A stretch of 64,000 bases of DNA. Source: Collybia mongolica. Taxonomy: Eukaryota > Basidiomycota > Agaricomycetes > Agaricales > Clitocybaceae. This document shows, piece after piece, positions 39,188 through 49,850 of this stretch (positions within the stretch are counted from its first letter, which is position 1; every line of letters starts with the position of its first letter). A program made the translations under genes and the position numbers. The stretch covers positions 1,736,001 through 1,800,000 of the forward strand of contig JAAXNY010000013.1 in NCBI GenBank assembly GCA_013420905.1. The letters are read 5' to 3'. The notes beneath the pieces were generated by a model. That model was not told the DNA's origin. It did not search any database and saw nothing but the letters and a program-made list of their open reading frames with translations.

Positions 39188-41863
39188 TCATTTTTGGACA
39201 TGAGCCTTATAAAACTCGGCTAAGAGTTACAAAATAAGGTGCCATCAAGCTGTAGGAACAATAATGAACTCACAGAGAGCAAAAGCTGACCGCTTGTAAG
39301 TCCTCTGTAGTGTGGTATAATTGATGTGTTGAATGCCGAATCTGTGAAATATGACATGAGAACATGGCACCAGGAAAGCATGCCAAAAAAGAAACATACT
39401 TGGCACTGATGCCGCTATTCCACTCGGCGTTATCCACCATAGCTACATAAAAGTTAGTTCACGCTCTGCCGGTTCTTGGGAAGAAAACGTACCCCAGGCG
39501 AACGTGCCAGCAATGGGGATTTTGTCTTCATGAATAGCAAGAAGGATCTCTCCAAGATAGGTCATGTAATAATCTTGAGGCACATAATTATTAACAAATT
39601 TTGGCGGAATGAGGAGAATAGCCAGCACGACTCACTGGTCCTTGTTACATCTTCCACTATCCTAAACATTTCCGTTCTCAGCTCCTCAAAGGGTTCATCG
39701 AACCCAAATTCTGAAATATACTACAAAAAGCAGGTTAATCAATGCTTCACGTCGTACTTGGGCATCATGCACCATTTTCTTCGTTGGCCATCTTTTCTGT
39801 AACTCCCTTAGGCTTGCCCTCAAGAAGTTGGGGGTGGCCTGCAGCCAGGTATCGCTCAATGGATCAGGGCTCAAACCAGCCGGCCAACCCGCATTAGAGT
39901 CAATCAAGACTGCAGAGTGACACTCCGGCCACATTGGGTGAGAGAGGTTATTGACACAAGCGTCCATCCCATCTGCTGGGGCAGTGATCCACTGCGTGCG
40001 ATACGGATCGATAGCAAAGAAATCCGCGGAACCTAAATATCTATTCATACGAAATTTGGCTATGGTTGTGGAGACAGAACACGCACCATGGATATCTTTC
40101 TTTTCTGCTGCGGTTAGCCGGGGAAGATATGAAGGTGGTAAGGTATCCGTCATAATCTTTGGCCAGTCACCGCTGGTATATGCCGGGTCTGAGAAAACAC
40201 CGATCCGGAAGGCTGCGTGACGTTCGACCGCCGCGATATCGTCTGTGCTGTTAGCTCGCCACGGTATACCGCTAGGATGTTCGGAGAGGCTGTTAATAAA
40301 GCGGAGCAACTGAGGGGAAATAATAATCTTTACACGTAATCATCGTTCTTGAATGCGATCTCTCCTTGAATCTTCATCTCCCTGAAAGCTATTTATATTT
40401 CTAGATTGGGTTGTTTTCAGATCTCGATAGGAAGTGACATACCCTTCACAGCTCCGGCATGAGCTCTGACTAGGTATATAAGCCGTAATCAGGTTGACAG
40501 CTCCCGGCGAATAGAAGAGGATCAGACATACGAAGGTTCCATGCACATAGATATGGCGCAGTCGATGCATTCACACCAGGGGCAAAGCTTACATCTATGG
40601 ATAGGGTTGAGAGAGGGTTTGCGTTGTATAAACCAGCACTTACTGAAGGGATAACCTGTGATCTGACTACAATATACACGTGGTTCATTGAAAGTATACC
40701 TGGCGTAGGTATGAGACAACTGAGTGAGTAGTGGACAACCAACACGTTACCAGGTTTTTACACGGCCATTGTACGCCTTGAATACAGTCTTAGCATAGCT
40801 AGTGGCAGGTTAGTTATCATCCGTGTATTCAGGAAAAGACACGTACTCCACAAAATCGTCCACAATCTTAGGAGATGTGAAGCCACCGTAGTACGCCTGC
40901 AAAGCGAGGGGGAGATCCCAATGGACTAAGAGACCGTTAGCCCTCGTGGTAGTTAGTTTCGAGAAACATACACAATGTCGCTACTGGTTCAACGCCAGAT
41001 TTAATATGATAATCAATAACTGAGACGCGTAGGTCGTGAACACCGAGCCACGAATATTACAAAGATTACTCACGGTCTGAATAGTGTGCCAAAGCCGCCC
41101 TGTTTACAGGCGAATCTGCAGTGCCAAATGGGAAAATCCGTGCCCATGAAATCCTAATCGTAGCATTGTGAGCATTTCATCCGAATTTATTGTAATGATT
41201 AACTCACGAGAACGAATGGGCGTTGAAGCCTAGCGCCGCGACACGAGCCACGTCTTCTTTGTATAAATAGTAGTGTAGGTCGATGACATCACCTATGCAT
41301 ATATCAGGTCAAATTAATTTCACTGCTCATTGAGATGGCCCACCATTAGTGCCATCAAGGACACCCCCAGGTTGCCGGCTGTTCCAGTCCCACATCGTCG
41401 GACCCTTGCCATCATTCTTGACTGCACCTTCTACTTGATACGCTGCTGTGGCCACTCCAAATTTGAAGCCTTTGGGAAGCTTAAGTTTCGGAAGAACTTC
41501 CTTTGGGGCAGGGGCGAACCAAGACGGATAGAGAGCTGGAGGCGGCGAGGGGACCGGAATTGGGAGGTCTGGAACACGAGTGGTCGTAAATGGTGGCGGA
41601 TCAATGGGGCCAACCTGGATGTTTTCTCTTGAGCTAATAATAAAATGACAAGTGTCAAGACGTACCACATCCCATAGCTTCTCGAGGCCTGCGGGTGAGA
41701 AATCACGAGGAATAGACCCCACTGGGGGGAAGCTAGCTCCTTTACTGGGTTGCGTAGGTGTTGGTAGGGTAGTCAGCGTTACTGATGCGCTCTTTGAAAG
41801 AGGGGCTGTCTGAGCAACAGTCGAAGCCACACCAACAACAAACGCGATGGCAATTGAGGCCAT
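39188..41863 (-). CDS. secreted GH1 beta-glucosidase, copy 2
   Basis: ATG 41863 was chosen because it starts the signal peptide [18 protein letters not shown]; the frame is open for 66 codons further upstream. The end is TGA 39188 after [10 protein letters not shown]. The order of motifs is as in copy 1: [18 protein letters not shown], the Pro-rich [15 protein letters not shown] linker, [25 protein letters not shown], and YISEFGF at the nucleophile position. Intron positions match copy 1 wherever compared. Protein similarity is high across the catalytic domain and lower in the N-terminal extension, as expected for a linker. No interrupting stop was noticed. Confidence 0.9.
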
Positions 41864-42631
41864 GACCCTTGAAGCTATTCGGCATGATAGAGCTCCTGGA
41901 CTTTTATGCTCGTAGCAGATTGTTAAGCCCAGGGAACTTGTACCCTTTCTTGAAGTCGTCCGAAGAAGAGAAGCAGGCTGTTCGACCTTGTGACCATATC
42001 GGGCCGTCGAACGACACGGCAGGAGGCAGTTTAGAAGGCTAAAAGTCTCGAGAATATGCACAATAGTGGTCTACATAGTGATGAAGTTCTTCAGCATGTC
42101 GGCAGGTGTCTGCTCTGCGGTGGTAAAAAGGAAAAGAAATTGTGGTGATCCGAGATCCGTCCACAGTAGTGTGTCACTGTGCTTGTTGTCGCGATTTTTC
42201 ACCGCGTATTGAACCGAGCGTTCTCGAAGCAGGGGTGTTCAGCGCCTTGATCACCTCCATTTCACGTCTGTCATGCACAGACATCGTAAGGTCCGGAAGC
42301 CGTAGTATTTGCTTCTACATCTAACTTTGACAAAACCTGTGTCCTCTCAAAAATCGATTGGCCACCTTGAACTGAGAGTACAGCATCCAGTGTGCACAGC
42401 AGTCACTTTCGGCTTACCACATTCCATGGAATTGATTATTCTAACATAGACCACGAGGCTTGAATTTTGCATGACCCCTCTACGCCAACTGCCTCGAGAC
42501 TGAAACGTGGCCGGCCGGCGCCAGTAGGTACCGAGTTAGGGTGTGGGCGTGTATGGGTCCCAGTGTGCATGACTGCTCCATTTGTTCTTCTTGGTAATAC
42601 ATAATTCACATCCAGCGCTGATGCACGCCTG
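41864..42631. other. intergenic between divergent GH1 copy 2 and MLKL-like gene
   Basis: Head-to-head spacing of about 770 bp that must hold both promoters. A minus-strand open extension of GH1 copy 2 reaches 42061 but lies upstream of the signal peptide. No other feature was recognised. Confidence 0.45.
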
Positions 42632-45122
42632 ATGCCTTATTCCCTCCCCAAGAAATTCAAGTCACTGTCTATTAAATTCCGGCGCAGTCGTTCGTCCACA
42701 GATGGCGAGAACCAGATACAAGGAAAGCTCGCAGGCACAATCCAAGCTCTCACCTTCGCAGAAAAGCTCGCAGAAGCTTCAAGTGTACCTTTCCTCAAAG
42801 GTGCAATCGGGATGGCTATTGTTGTAGCTGAGTGTGCTCGGGTATGTGACCGGAGCACACCTTTCAATCGATACAGATACCCAAAAAGACTATTAGGGAT
42901 ACCAATCAAACAACGCCGCACTAGACAAGCTTGCCCTCAGCTGTGCGCAGCTGATGATCGATATCTCAAAACGCGTTGAATCTGGCCCAGATGTTTCAGA
43001 AGACCTTCGTAATTTGATAGCTGATCTTTTTGGGTGCGTTACTTGGTCATAACGTATTTTTAATAATGAATCATGTAACCCTTTAATTGAAGAACGCTGG
43101 AAGAGGTCAAAGGTTTTGCGACACGAGTCACCTCTGGCAACAAATTTTGGCGGGTCCTTACTCATCAAGAAATCAAAGACCAAATCAACGACTTCCACCA
43201 TGGCCTAGATCGCGCTCACCAGAGATTCCAGGTTCGTCTTATGAATTCCAATAAGGAGGGCATCGAAGTGACATAAGCTTAGACGCTGTCTATTATAGTC
43301 AAAGATCAATTAGAAGCTTCCCAAGTTATTTACGCCATATCATCATCCTGTGGTCTACTTACCTTTGTCAGGATATTATATACCCGCATGGCAACATTGA
43401 TGCGGGCGACATGTACGCTACTGGAAATGGATGGGTCGCATTCTCTGCCACGCTTTTTGACAGTGGGAGGGTTATATTAGTCAAACGTTACACGAGTCGA
43501 GATCCGACAAGGCGAAAGGTAGTCGCAGGATCTCTCGCCGAAGCTAAACACTAATTCTGTACTTTAGACTATGTATATCCAGGATCAAAAGGCATTCAAA
43601 AAGAACTGGTGCGTTATATATATACAGATGACGCATGTTCCTCAAGTGCATCATGATATAGGTATCCACATCGTATCTCATACATGGGGGGTAGTGGCCC
43701 AAGGGAGGAATATCCATACATTGTGTTGAAAGGAGGTCGGCTTCGTTTTCATATTATCTGCTCAGATTTACCAAGACTCCTTCGTAGTGACCTCTGATCA
43801 TGTCGGTTCCTACATTGCGGACCAATTTTTCAAGGACAACCATAAAGGATCTGTAGTGGCTCTTACTTTAGTACTTGCAAAGTTTATCTATCAAAGCCTA
43901 TCTAACATAAACACCAGCTCAGAGACCTTACGGTACGTGCATTAATAGATAAACCTAACCTTTTAATGCTGACCGAATCCTAGAATGCCCTTGCATTCAC
44001 TGTGGGTATAACCAATTACGGCTCATTTGACGTCAGTAAACTTTCCTAAAGGCTTTGTCAAACACACCTTGACTATTTCGTGCTTTAGATTTCCAAAGTA
44101 CACTTGAACACTTCAGGAAAAGTTGTTCTGGTCGATCTGGAACCCCACAAAGAAAACACCCAGGTGTCCCATAATGAAATGCCATATTGGCGTAGTTGGC
44201 AGGAAATCTGCATAGAGGTAAGTTGATATCTGACCGCTCTACTTTATTTCCAATTGAGTCTGTGAAGCTCTTGTCAGGAGACTTAAACTACGAACCAGAC
44301 CCATCTGTTGAGCGTGTCACAGGTATGTGCGCTCTCCCTCAATTGCCTTGAGCAAAAATCGAGATCTCTTAGATATCACGCTTCACTCAAGGCTTGAGTA
44401 TTTGAGGCCAATTCTCGGCCATATTCACGCTGGCGGCCTACGTTTCAAAGATCACATAGAAATGGCATTCAAGCGACAAGCCCTGATGCTCTCTCAGAGT
44501 CTTAGGCGTTTAGAAGGCGTTCAGGATCCCACAGTTCTGGAACTGCCTCAACAGCAGTTCGCCCCTGCCCTTCTGCGTGCGCTGTGGCCGAGTCTACGTG
44601 ATGTACACTATGTCGGCCACTTTAGAGAGCCACTGGAAATAAACGTCGGCGACGTGGGCTACATCAAAGGCCACCCGCCCCAGTTCACCCGCTTGGACAA
44701 CACCTACGCAACGATAGGCAACGCTAAATTTCTGCCTGACAATACAATCCACAAGTTCCGCTTCACTCCTCGTGATAGATGGTCCACTCAGGAAGTCGAT
44801 GGAATAATAAGGTGCGAGCCGATACTACATCCGGTTGTTCATCTGATTTGTTTAAAAAACCAGACATGAATTTCGCTTCCGCGACTCTGACGCGACGAAT
44901 CTCACGGACTGGAGCTCTGGGAGGCCTCGCCTTGATAAAGACTTCAAACTGGGTCGAATCAACAAGCCAAGCGAAACTGGCGTCGTTGTAGACTGCACCC
45001 AGGCTTGGAACTGGCTCGCAAGCCACGCCGATGAAATAACCTCCAGCCTCGACGATCCCAATATCAAAGCCTCCAATCTGATCCTTGGTGAATTTTCCTA
45101 CTCTCCATCTTCTGCCCCATAG
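42632..45122 (+). CDS. MLKL-like helical domain fused to degenerate protein kinase
   Basis: Fourteen exons with introns of 40-65 bp sum to 1812 nt, or 603 residues, ending at TAG 45120-45122. Residues of about 25-176 are all-helical (AGTIQALTFAEKLAEASSVP, GAIGMAIVVAECAR, LALSCAQLMIDISKRVE, FATRVTSG) and resemble the N-terminal four-helix domain of MLKL and HeLo-like cell-death proteins. Residues of about 177-350 look like a kinase: glycine-rich GNGWVAFS, Lys214 in VILVKRY, FDISKVHLNTSGK where the catalytic loop belongs, and VDLEP where DFG belongs. HRD and DFG are not intact, so it may be a pseudokinase. The rest contains EINVGDVGYI and is unassigned. A membrane-acting death or allorecognition role is inferred. 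Confidence 0.72.
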
Positions 45123-45547
45123 AAAAAGACTGACTGGATCACAATAGTTGTTTACGTCAAGCAGCAATCAGGATATGCAACGTTCCGTTTGAACAATGAG
45201 GTTGACGCTGAGGAATGGCGCGCTACATGGGCCAGGGAAGGGTTTGATATCGTGCCGGAAGCAATATACTTTTATGAGTCGCCTCCTGGGGGTGCTGAGG
45301 GGGTATGGGGCTACTTCTCGTTCTCACCCAAACCCGGAACCCCCCATAGTCATTGGACTCCTGATCGCGACGATGCAGGGGAGTCTTGGGGTTGGACTTT
45401 CGTGTCCGAAGATTGGACAGTCGAAATCTCCAAGTCAGTGCACTGTCTTATATGCAAGCACTGTATACTGATGTTTAAACTTCCCTGCTTCACTAATCCG
45501 CGTATAGACCCGATATAAAACAGTATATTCGGTATGTGCAACTGTGA
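45123..45547 (+). other. in-frame coding-like continuation past the TAG of the MLKL-like gene
   Basis: Directly after the TAG the same frame stays open: KKTDWITIVVYVKQQSGYAT, then EGVWGYFSFSPKPGTP and SWGWTFVSEDWTVEI. After one more intron it ends at TGA 45545-45547 (QYIRYVQL). Aromatic-rich composition and a usable splice pair suggest it was or is the real C-terminal domain, about 115 residues. Confidence 0.6.
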
Positions 45548-46184
45548 CCAAATTGGTACTCTTGTTTGCGGGCTCTTCTTTTTTTTTTTCGAAGTTTATG
45601 GATGAATATAAAGTGTGCTGGTGTACGGGATACGCGGTACCCTATTTTGGCTTCATACATTCTCTATACCCATCGGTCATTGTTCATCAAAGAACTGTGT
45701 GTCCTCTCATTTCGTTATAACCAAGCATACGTCATCGGTACCTCCATACTTCCCGCAAGCGCGATCATTCCCTCATTCCCCGTAATTGAGAGTAAACTCC
45801 GCCACGTGTTGTTATTGACGCGTTGTTGACGCGTTGTTTGTACGCCAGGTATAAAACGGTGTTCCGGCCCGGTCCTGCTGCTCCATCCGTGGACGACCCC
45901 TCCACGCCACCTCCTTTCGAAGTCCTAACTTCCAGAATCCGTTTCTTGGCGGAATTCGGTATCAACCATGTGCGAACTTACCCGTTATTTGTGGCGACAA
46001 TGATCAGGTCACCTTTCATGACATCATTTCCGAATTCGAAGGGGAAACATCAGCTATTGCTCCTCCTCTGACGTCGTATATTACCACCTCGTTTCTTGAG
46101 CGTAGCACCACAATAACATCCGACAATCCAACATGATAGTCTTCTTGGCTGGGACTCTACAAAAGCCCAACACGCGTGCCAATC
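45548..46184. other. intergenic upstream of hemerythrin copy 1
   Basis: It contains a direct doublet TGACGCGTTGT near 45816-45837. The last roughly 170 bp resemble the sequence in front of hemerythrin copy 2 (CATGACATCAT, then CTCCTCTGACGTCGTA), so the duplication included the promoter. CTGACGTCG is a CRE/ATF-like site. Confidence 0.55.
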
Positions 46185-47069
46185 ATGTCCTTCTCCACCT
46201 TACGTCTGACTCGCCTTACCACCGCCCCAATCTCCCGCGCTTTTCTTCCTCGACCCCATATTATACCCTCTATCCATCCATCGGGAGTTTTCGCGGCCAA
46301 ACGCACAATGGCGACAACAAAGACTTTGACAAGTGCGATCAAGGAGGACCACCAGGAGGTATTGATTCCAAAAACTAGAGCAAACCGCGAAACTCACATG
46401 ACGTCCCCTGGATAGATGTATGAATACTATGACGAGTACGTTCGCGCAACGGGAAACAAAGACGCACAGGAACGCTGGGCGCGCCAGTTGACGTGGGAGC
46501 TCGCCCGCCATGCCGTTGGTGAGGAGATCGTTGTCTATCCTCTCATGGAGAAACACCTGGGTGAGCGAGGTGTCAAACTCGCCGACCAGGACCGCGACGA
46601 TCACCAGGTAAGCACCAAAATGATATGACTAAAAGTCACATATCCTCTAACCAGCGAAATCCCAGTATGCGAAAGAGCGGCTCTACCGTCTTGAATCTCT
46701 TTCTCCAGGTTCACCTGAGCACGCCAATCTCTTAAAAGATATCATGGAGCATTTGCGTAAGCACAACGACAGCGAGGAGCAGGAGGACCTTCCCCTTCTC
46801 GAACCTATCCTTGGCCACGAAGGTAGCCTTGCGGCTGCGACAAGTTTTTCTCGAACTAAGAAATTCGTGCCTACACGGTGAGCATACTGTCTTCCACGGT
46901 ATTCTGGAACAGACATGAACAGAAAGCTGGCAGGTCTCACCCCTCTGCACCCAACAAACCCCCTTTCGAAACTCTTGCAGGTTTCCTGGCAGCACCTCTT
47001 GATAAGCTCAAGGACGCGTTTGCGAAATTCCCCACTGACGAGATGAAGGAGGAAGCTAGTCGTCATTAG
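46185..47069 (+). CDS. hemerythrin-like HHE domain protein, copy 1
   Basis: Exons 46185-46358, 46416-46607, 46666-46877 and 46934-47069 total 714 nt, 237 residues. The N-terminus (MSFSTLRLTRLTTAPISRAF) is basic and hydroxylated without acidic residues, as in mitochondrial presequences. A second Met (MATTKTL) could start a cytosolic form. The helical bundle carries the metal-ligand pattern: KEDHQE, ARHAVGEEIVVYP, DDHQ and EHLRKHNDSEEQEDLP. Members bind a di-iron centre and handle oxygen, nitric oxide or iron stress. Intron positions are identical to those of copy 2. Confidence 0.9.
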
Positions 47070-47574
47070 ATGCCGCAGATAATGCACCTGCGAACTGCGC
47101 TTGAGTTTATTTTGCTGTAGACTAGCAATGTGTATGAACGAACGCGTATTTGGTTCAAACCTGGGAAAATTTCCGGCCCGGTCTTGTCCGGAAGTTTCAT
47201 GTTTCTAACTGATTCGATTTACTGCAGAAACTACTATAGTTCCAAGGCGGCTCTCTGCCCTTTGTGTTTGTCAATCCGAGCCAATGTAATACCCCCGTCG
47301 CCACTCCGCTTGCTCCACTCCCCGGCCCCTGGAACCCTTTGCTCTCAGCATTCGTTTCTTCATGAATAGGAACTATTTTACTGCGTAAATGTACGCATGG
47401 CCCTGCGATATGCAAGACCCTGTTGCTTTCATGACATCATCTCTGGATTCAAGGGAAGACATCTCACTGGTATTACGCCTCCTCTGACGTCGTACATGAC
47501 CGTATCACATAACTTCAGACATCCCAAGCTGATATCCCTCTCAGTTGGGACCCTACAAAACCCACGTACCAACC
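47070..47574. other. intergenic between hemerythrin genes
   Basis: The 3' untranslated region of copy 1 and the promoter of copy 2. The stretch 47425-47520 is a diverged copy of the region before copy 1 and again contains CTGACGTCGTA. Confidence 0.55.
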
Positions 47575-48460
47575 ATGTCCATCGCCACCTTCCACCTGAC
47601 TCGTCTCACCACAACCTTGGTCTCCCGTTCTTGCCTTCGCCGACCTAACGTTCTACCCTCTCCCTATTCAGCTACAGCTTTCGTAACAACACGCACGATG
47701 GCCACACAAAAGACCTTGATAAACGCAATCAAAGATGACCACCGGGAGGTACTAATTCTGGTGAAACCAGATCCGACTATGGAAGTCTCACGAGACCCTA
47801 TACAGATAAACGATTACTACGACCAGTACGTCCGCGCAACCGGTAACAAAGATGCCCAGGAGCGTTGGGCCCGCCAGTTGACATGGGAGCTCGCTCGCCA
47901 TGCCATTAGCGAGGAGATCGTTGTCTACCCTCTTTTAGAGAAACACCTCGGCGAGCAAGGCGCCAAACTCGCCAACCAGGACCGCGACGAACACCAAGTA
48001 GGCACCGGTACACACACACCCCAAGTGTCTCACAATTTTAACGCTATTTTTCTCAGTATGTGAAGGACCAGCTTTACCGCCTCGAATCTCTTTCTCCAGG
48101 TTCACGTGAGCATCAAGATCTCCTGAAAGACATCATGGAGCATTTGCGTGAGCACATCGAGAGCGAAGAGCAGAACGACCTTCCTCTTCTCGAACCTACT
48201 CTCGGTCACGAAGGTAGCCTGGCAGCTTCAAAGAGCTTTGCTCGGACCAAAAACTTCGTGCCTACACGGTGAGTACACTATCCTTGACTGTCTTCCGGAA
48301 TAGATGTGAATGGAAGTTTGGCAGTTCTCATCCTTCTGCGCCCAACAAGCCACCTTTCGAAACCCTCGCGGGTTTGCTGGCCGCACCCATGGATAAGCCC
48401 AAGGATGCATTTGCCAAGTTTCCCACTGATGAGATGAAGGAGGAAGCTAGTCATCGTTAG
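47575..48460 (+). CDS. hemerythrin-like HHE domain protein, copy 2
   Basis: Exons 47575-47748, 47806-47997, 48057-48268 and 48325-48460 have exactly the same lengths as copy 1 (174, 192, 212 and 136 nt), again 237 residues. The presequence-like N-terminus is MSIATFHLTRLTTTLVSRSC, with an internal Met at MATQKTL. Ligand motifs KDDHRE, ARHAISEEIVVYP, DEHQ and EHLREHIESEEQNDLP are intact. The first intron is a multiple of three and has no stop, so its retention would insert 19 residues. The product is probably functional and paralogous to copy 1. Confidence 0.9.
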
Positions 48461-48669
48461 ATGCCGCAGGCATTGTACCTGCGATCTTTACTTGAATTTA
48501 TCTGTATTGTACTATTAACATGTATAAGCTATGTATAATTATAAGTAATAGCTTTTCGAACTTATAAAGCTTGCATTCCCACACCCAGGTTTTGGACGCA
48601 CATAATTTAAATCTCGGTGATAAGTTGGTGTTTAAGCACTCGGGGATATTACGCATCTGAACGGGGCTA

Positions 48670-49369
48670 CAGTCGCGGATAAGCAAAGCCCTCCAAAAAT
48701 TATCACACGTTTACCAGGACTAGGCCGCTCGTGGAAAGGCCGTGAAACTGCATAAGTATCATATTTAGGACCTGATGAGTTTACCTACACGAGCCAATGT
48801 CTTGTTATTGAAATTTCAAAAAAGAGACCCCAAAAAAATTGGCCAGGCACGAAAAAAATCCCTAGAATGACAAAAAAAAATAGTGCAATCGACTCTATTC
48901 CTCAACCCGAATATGATTTGGAAACAAATTCTACATTTCCATGAGTGGCTCGGTCAGAAAAAAAAAATTTATAAGAAAGTCCGAAACTTGCCCGCTGTAG
49001 CACTCTTGAGCCTGAATCCGATTGAAATAGTGAGTTTTTTTTTTGTATTGTCATTGATCTCTTTCTTGACTGAAATAATGTCTGGTATTGGTGATGGGTG
49101 AAGTACAGGTATATAAACAAGTCATCGATCGAGCGGTTCATAAGCGCGTACCAAATTGGGTTGACAGAGTGCCATGATGCACCTTGACGCCATTACGTCG
49201 ATGCCCTGAGGTGACTAAAAATGCCCAAAACTTGGTCAAAAAATTTGGCCAACCTAATATCCCGTGGGGGAAACTTCGAAGATGCTTTTTTACATATTCT
49301 AACATCCGGAGTTTGAATATGAAGTCCCCCGGAGATATCCGATTGGAGGGCTTTGCTTGTCCGCGACTG
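48670..49369. mobile_element. 700-bp inverted-repeat element with TA flanks (Tc1/mariner-like MITE)
   Basis: The left end CAGTCGCGGATAAGCAAAGC continues CCTCCAA. The right end is its reverse complement with one difference (GGAGGGCTTTGCTTGTCCGCGACTG). Each end is flanked by TA (48668-48669 and 49370-49371), the target duplication of Tc1/mariner/pogo elements, and CAGT is their common terminus. The interior is AT-rich, with poly-A and poly-T runs and no transposase frame, so it is non-autonomous. Confidence 0.72.
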
Positions 49370-49850
49370 TACATGTAGGGGTTTGAAAGCGCGAGCCCGG
49401 GGCCAACCCTATTGCAGGTGAGAATGATGGTGTACCCAGGCGCCCTGTATGCTGTGATTTGCCGAGCCACTATCCGACAAGAAATGCGTCTCGTATTGTT
49501 CGCGTTTACCCCATGTCGTTGGCCCACGAACCGGATGTACATGTTAACCTTTTTGGCCGCGCATTGTGCTCTCCCGCCATGGCCATGGCCACCGGAAATG
49601 GCACACATGCTAGATCGCAGGCACAATGGCGCGAACACGGTTCCGCATAGATGTCGTACAGATATCTTCCTGTGGCCATTGTAAACAAACCGAATTGGGA
49701 ACTGTCTTTGAGGACAATGAACGCGCAAAAGTCCACCCCACCCACGTATATATAAGGAGTCTGGGTATGGCAACTACCTTACTGTCCCACATCTTCAGCT
49801 TTGCACACTACCTCCCATATTACATCGTCAACCGTCTCAAGCTATCAACT
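49370..49850. other. intergenic before GC-rich F-box gene
   Basis: The open frame continues here from the F-box gene but shows no domain. A TATATATAAG box at about 49747-49756 lies roughly 100 bp before the chosen ATG. Confidence 0.45.

Noticed and set aside
45816..45837. Two-copy 11-bp direct repeat
   Set aside because: Too short and only two copies; likely chance or slippage.
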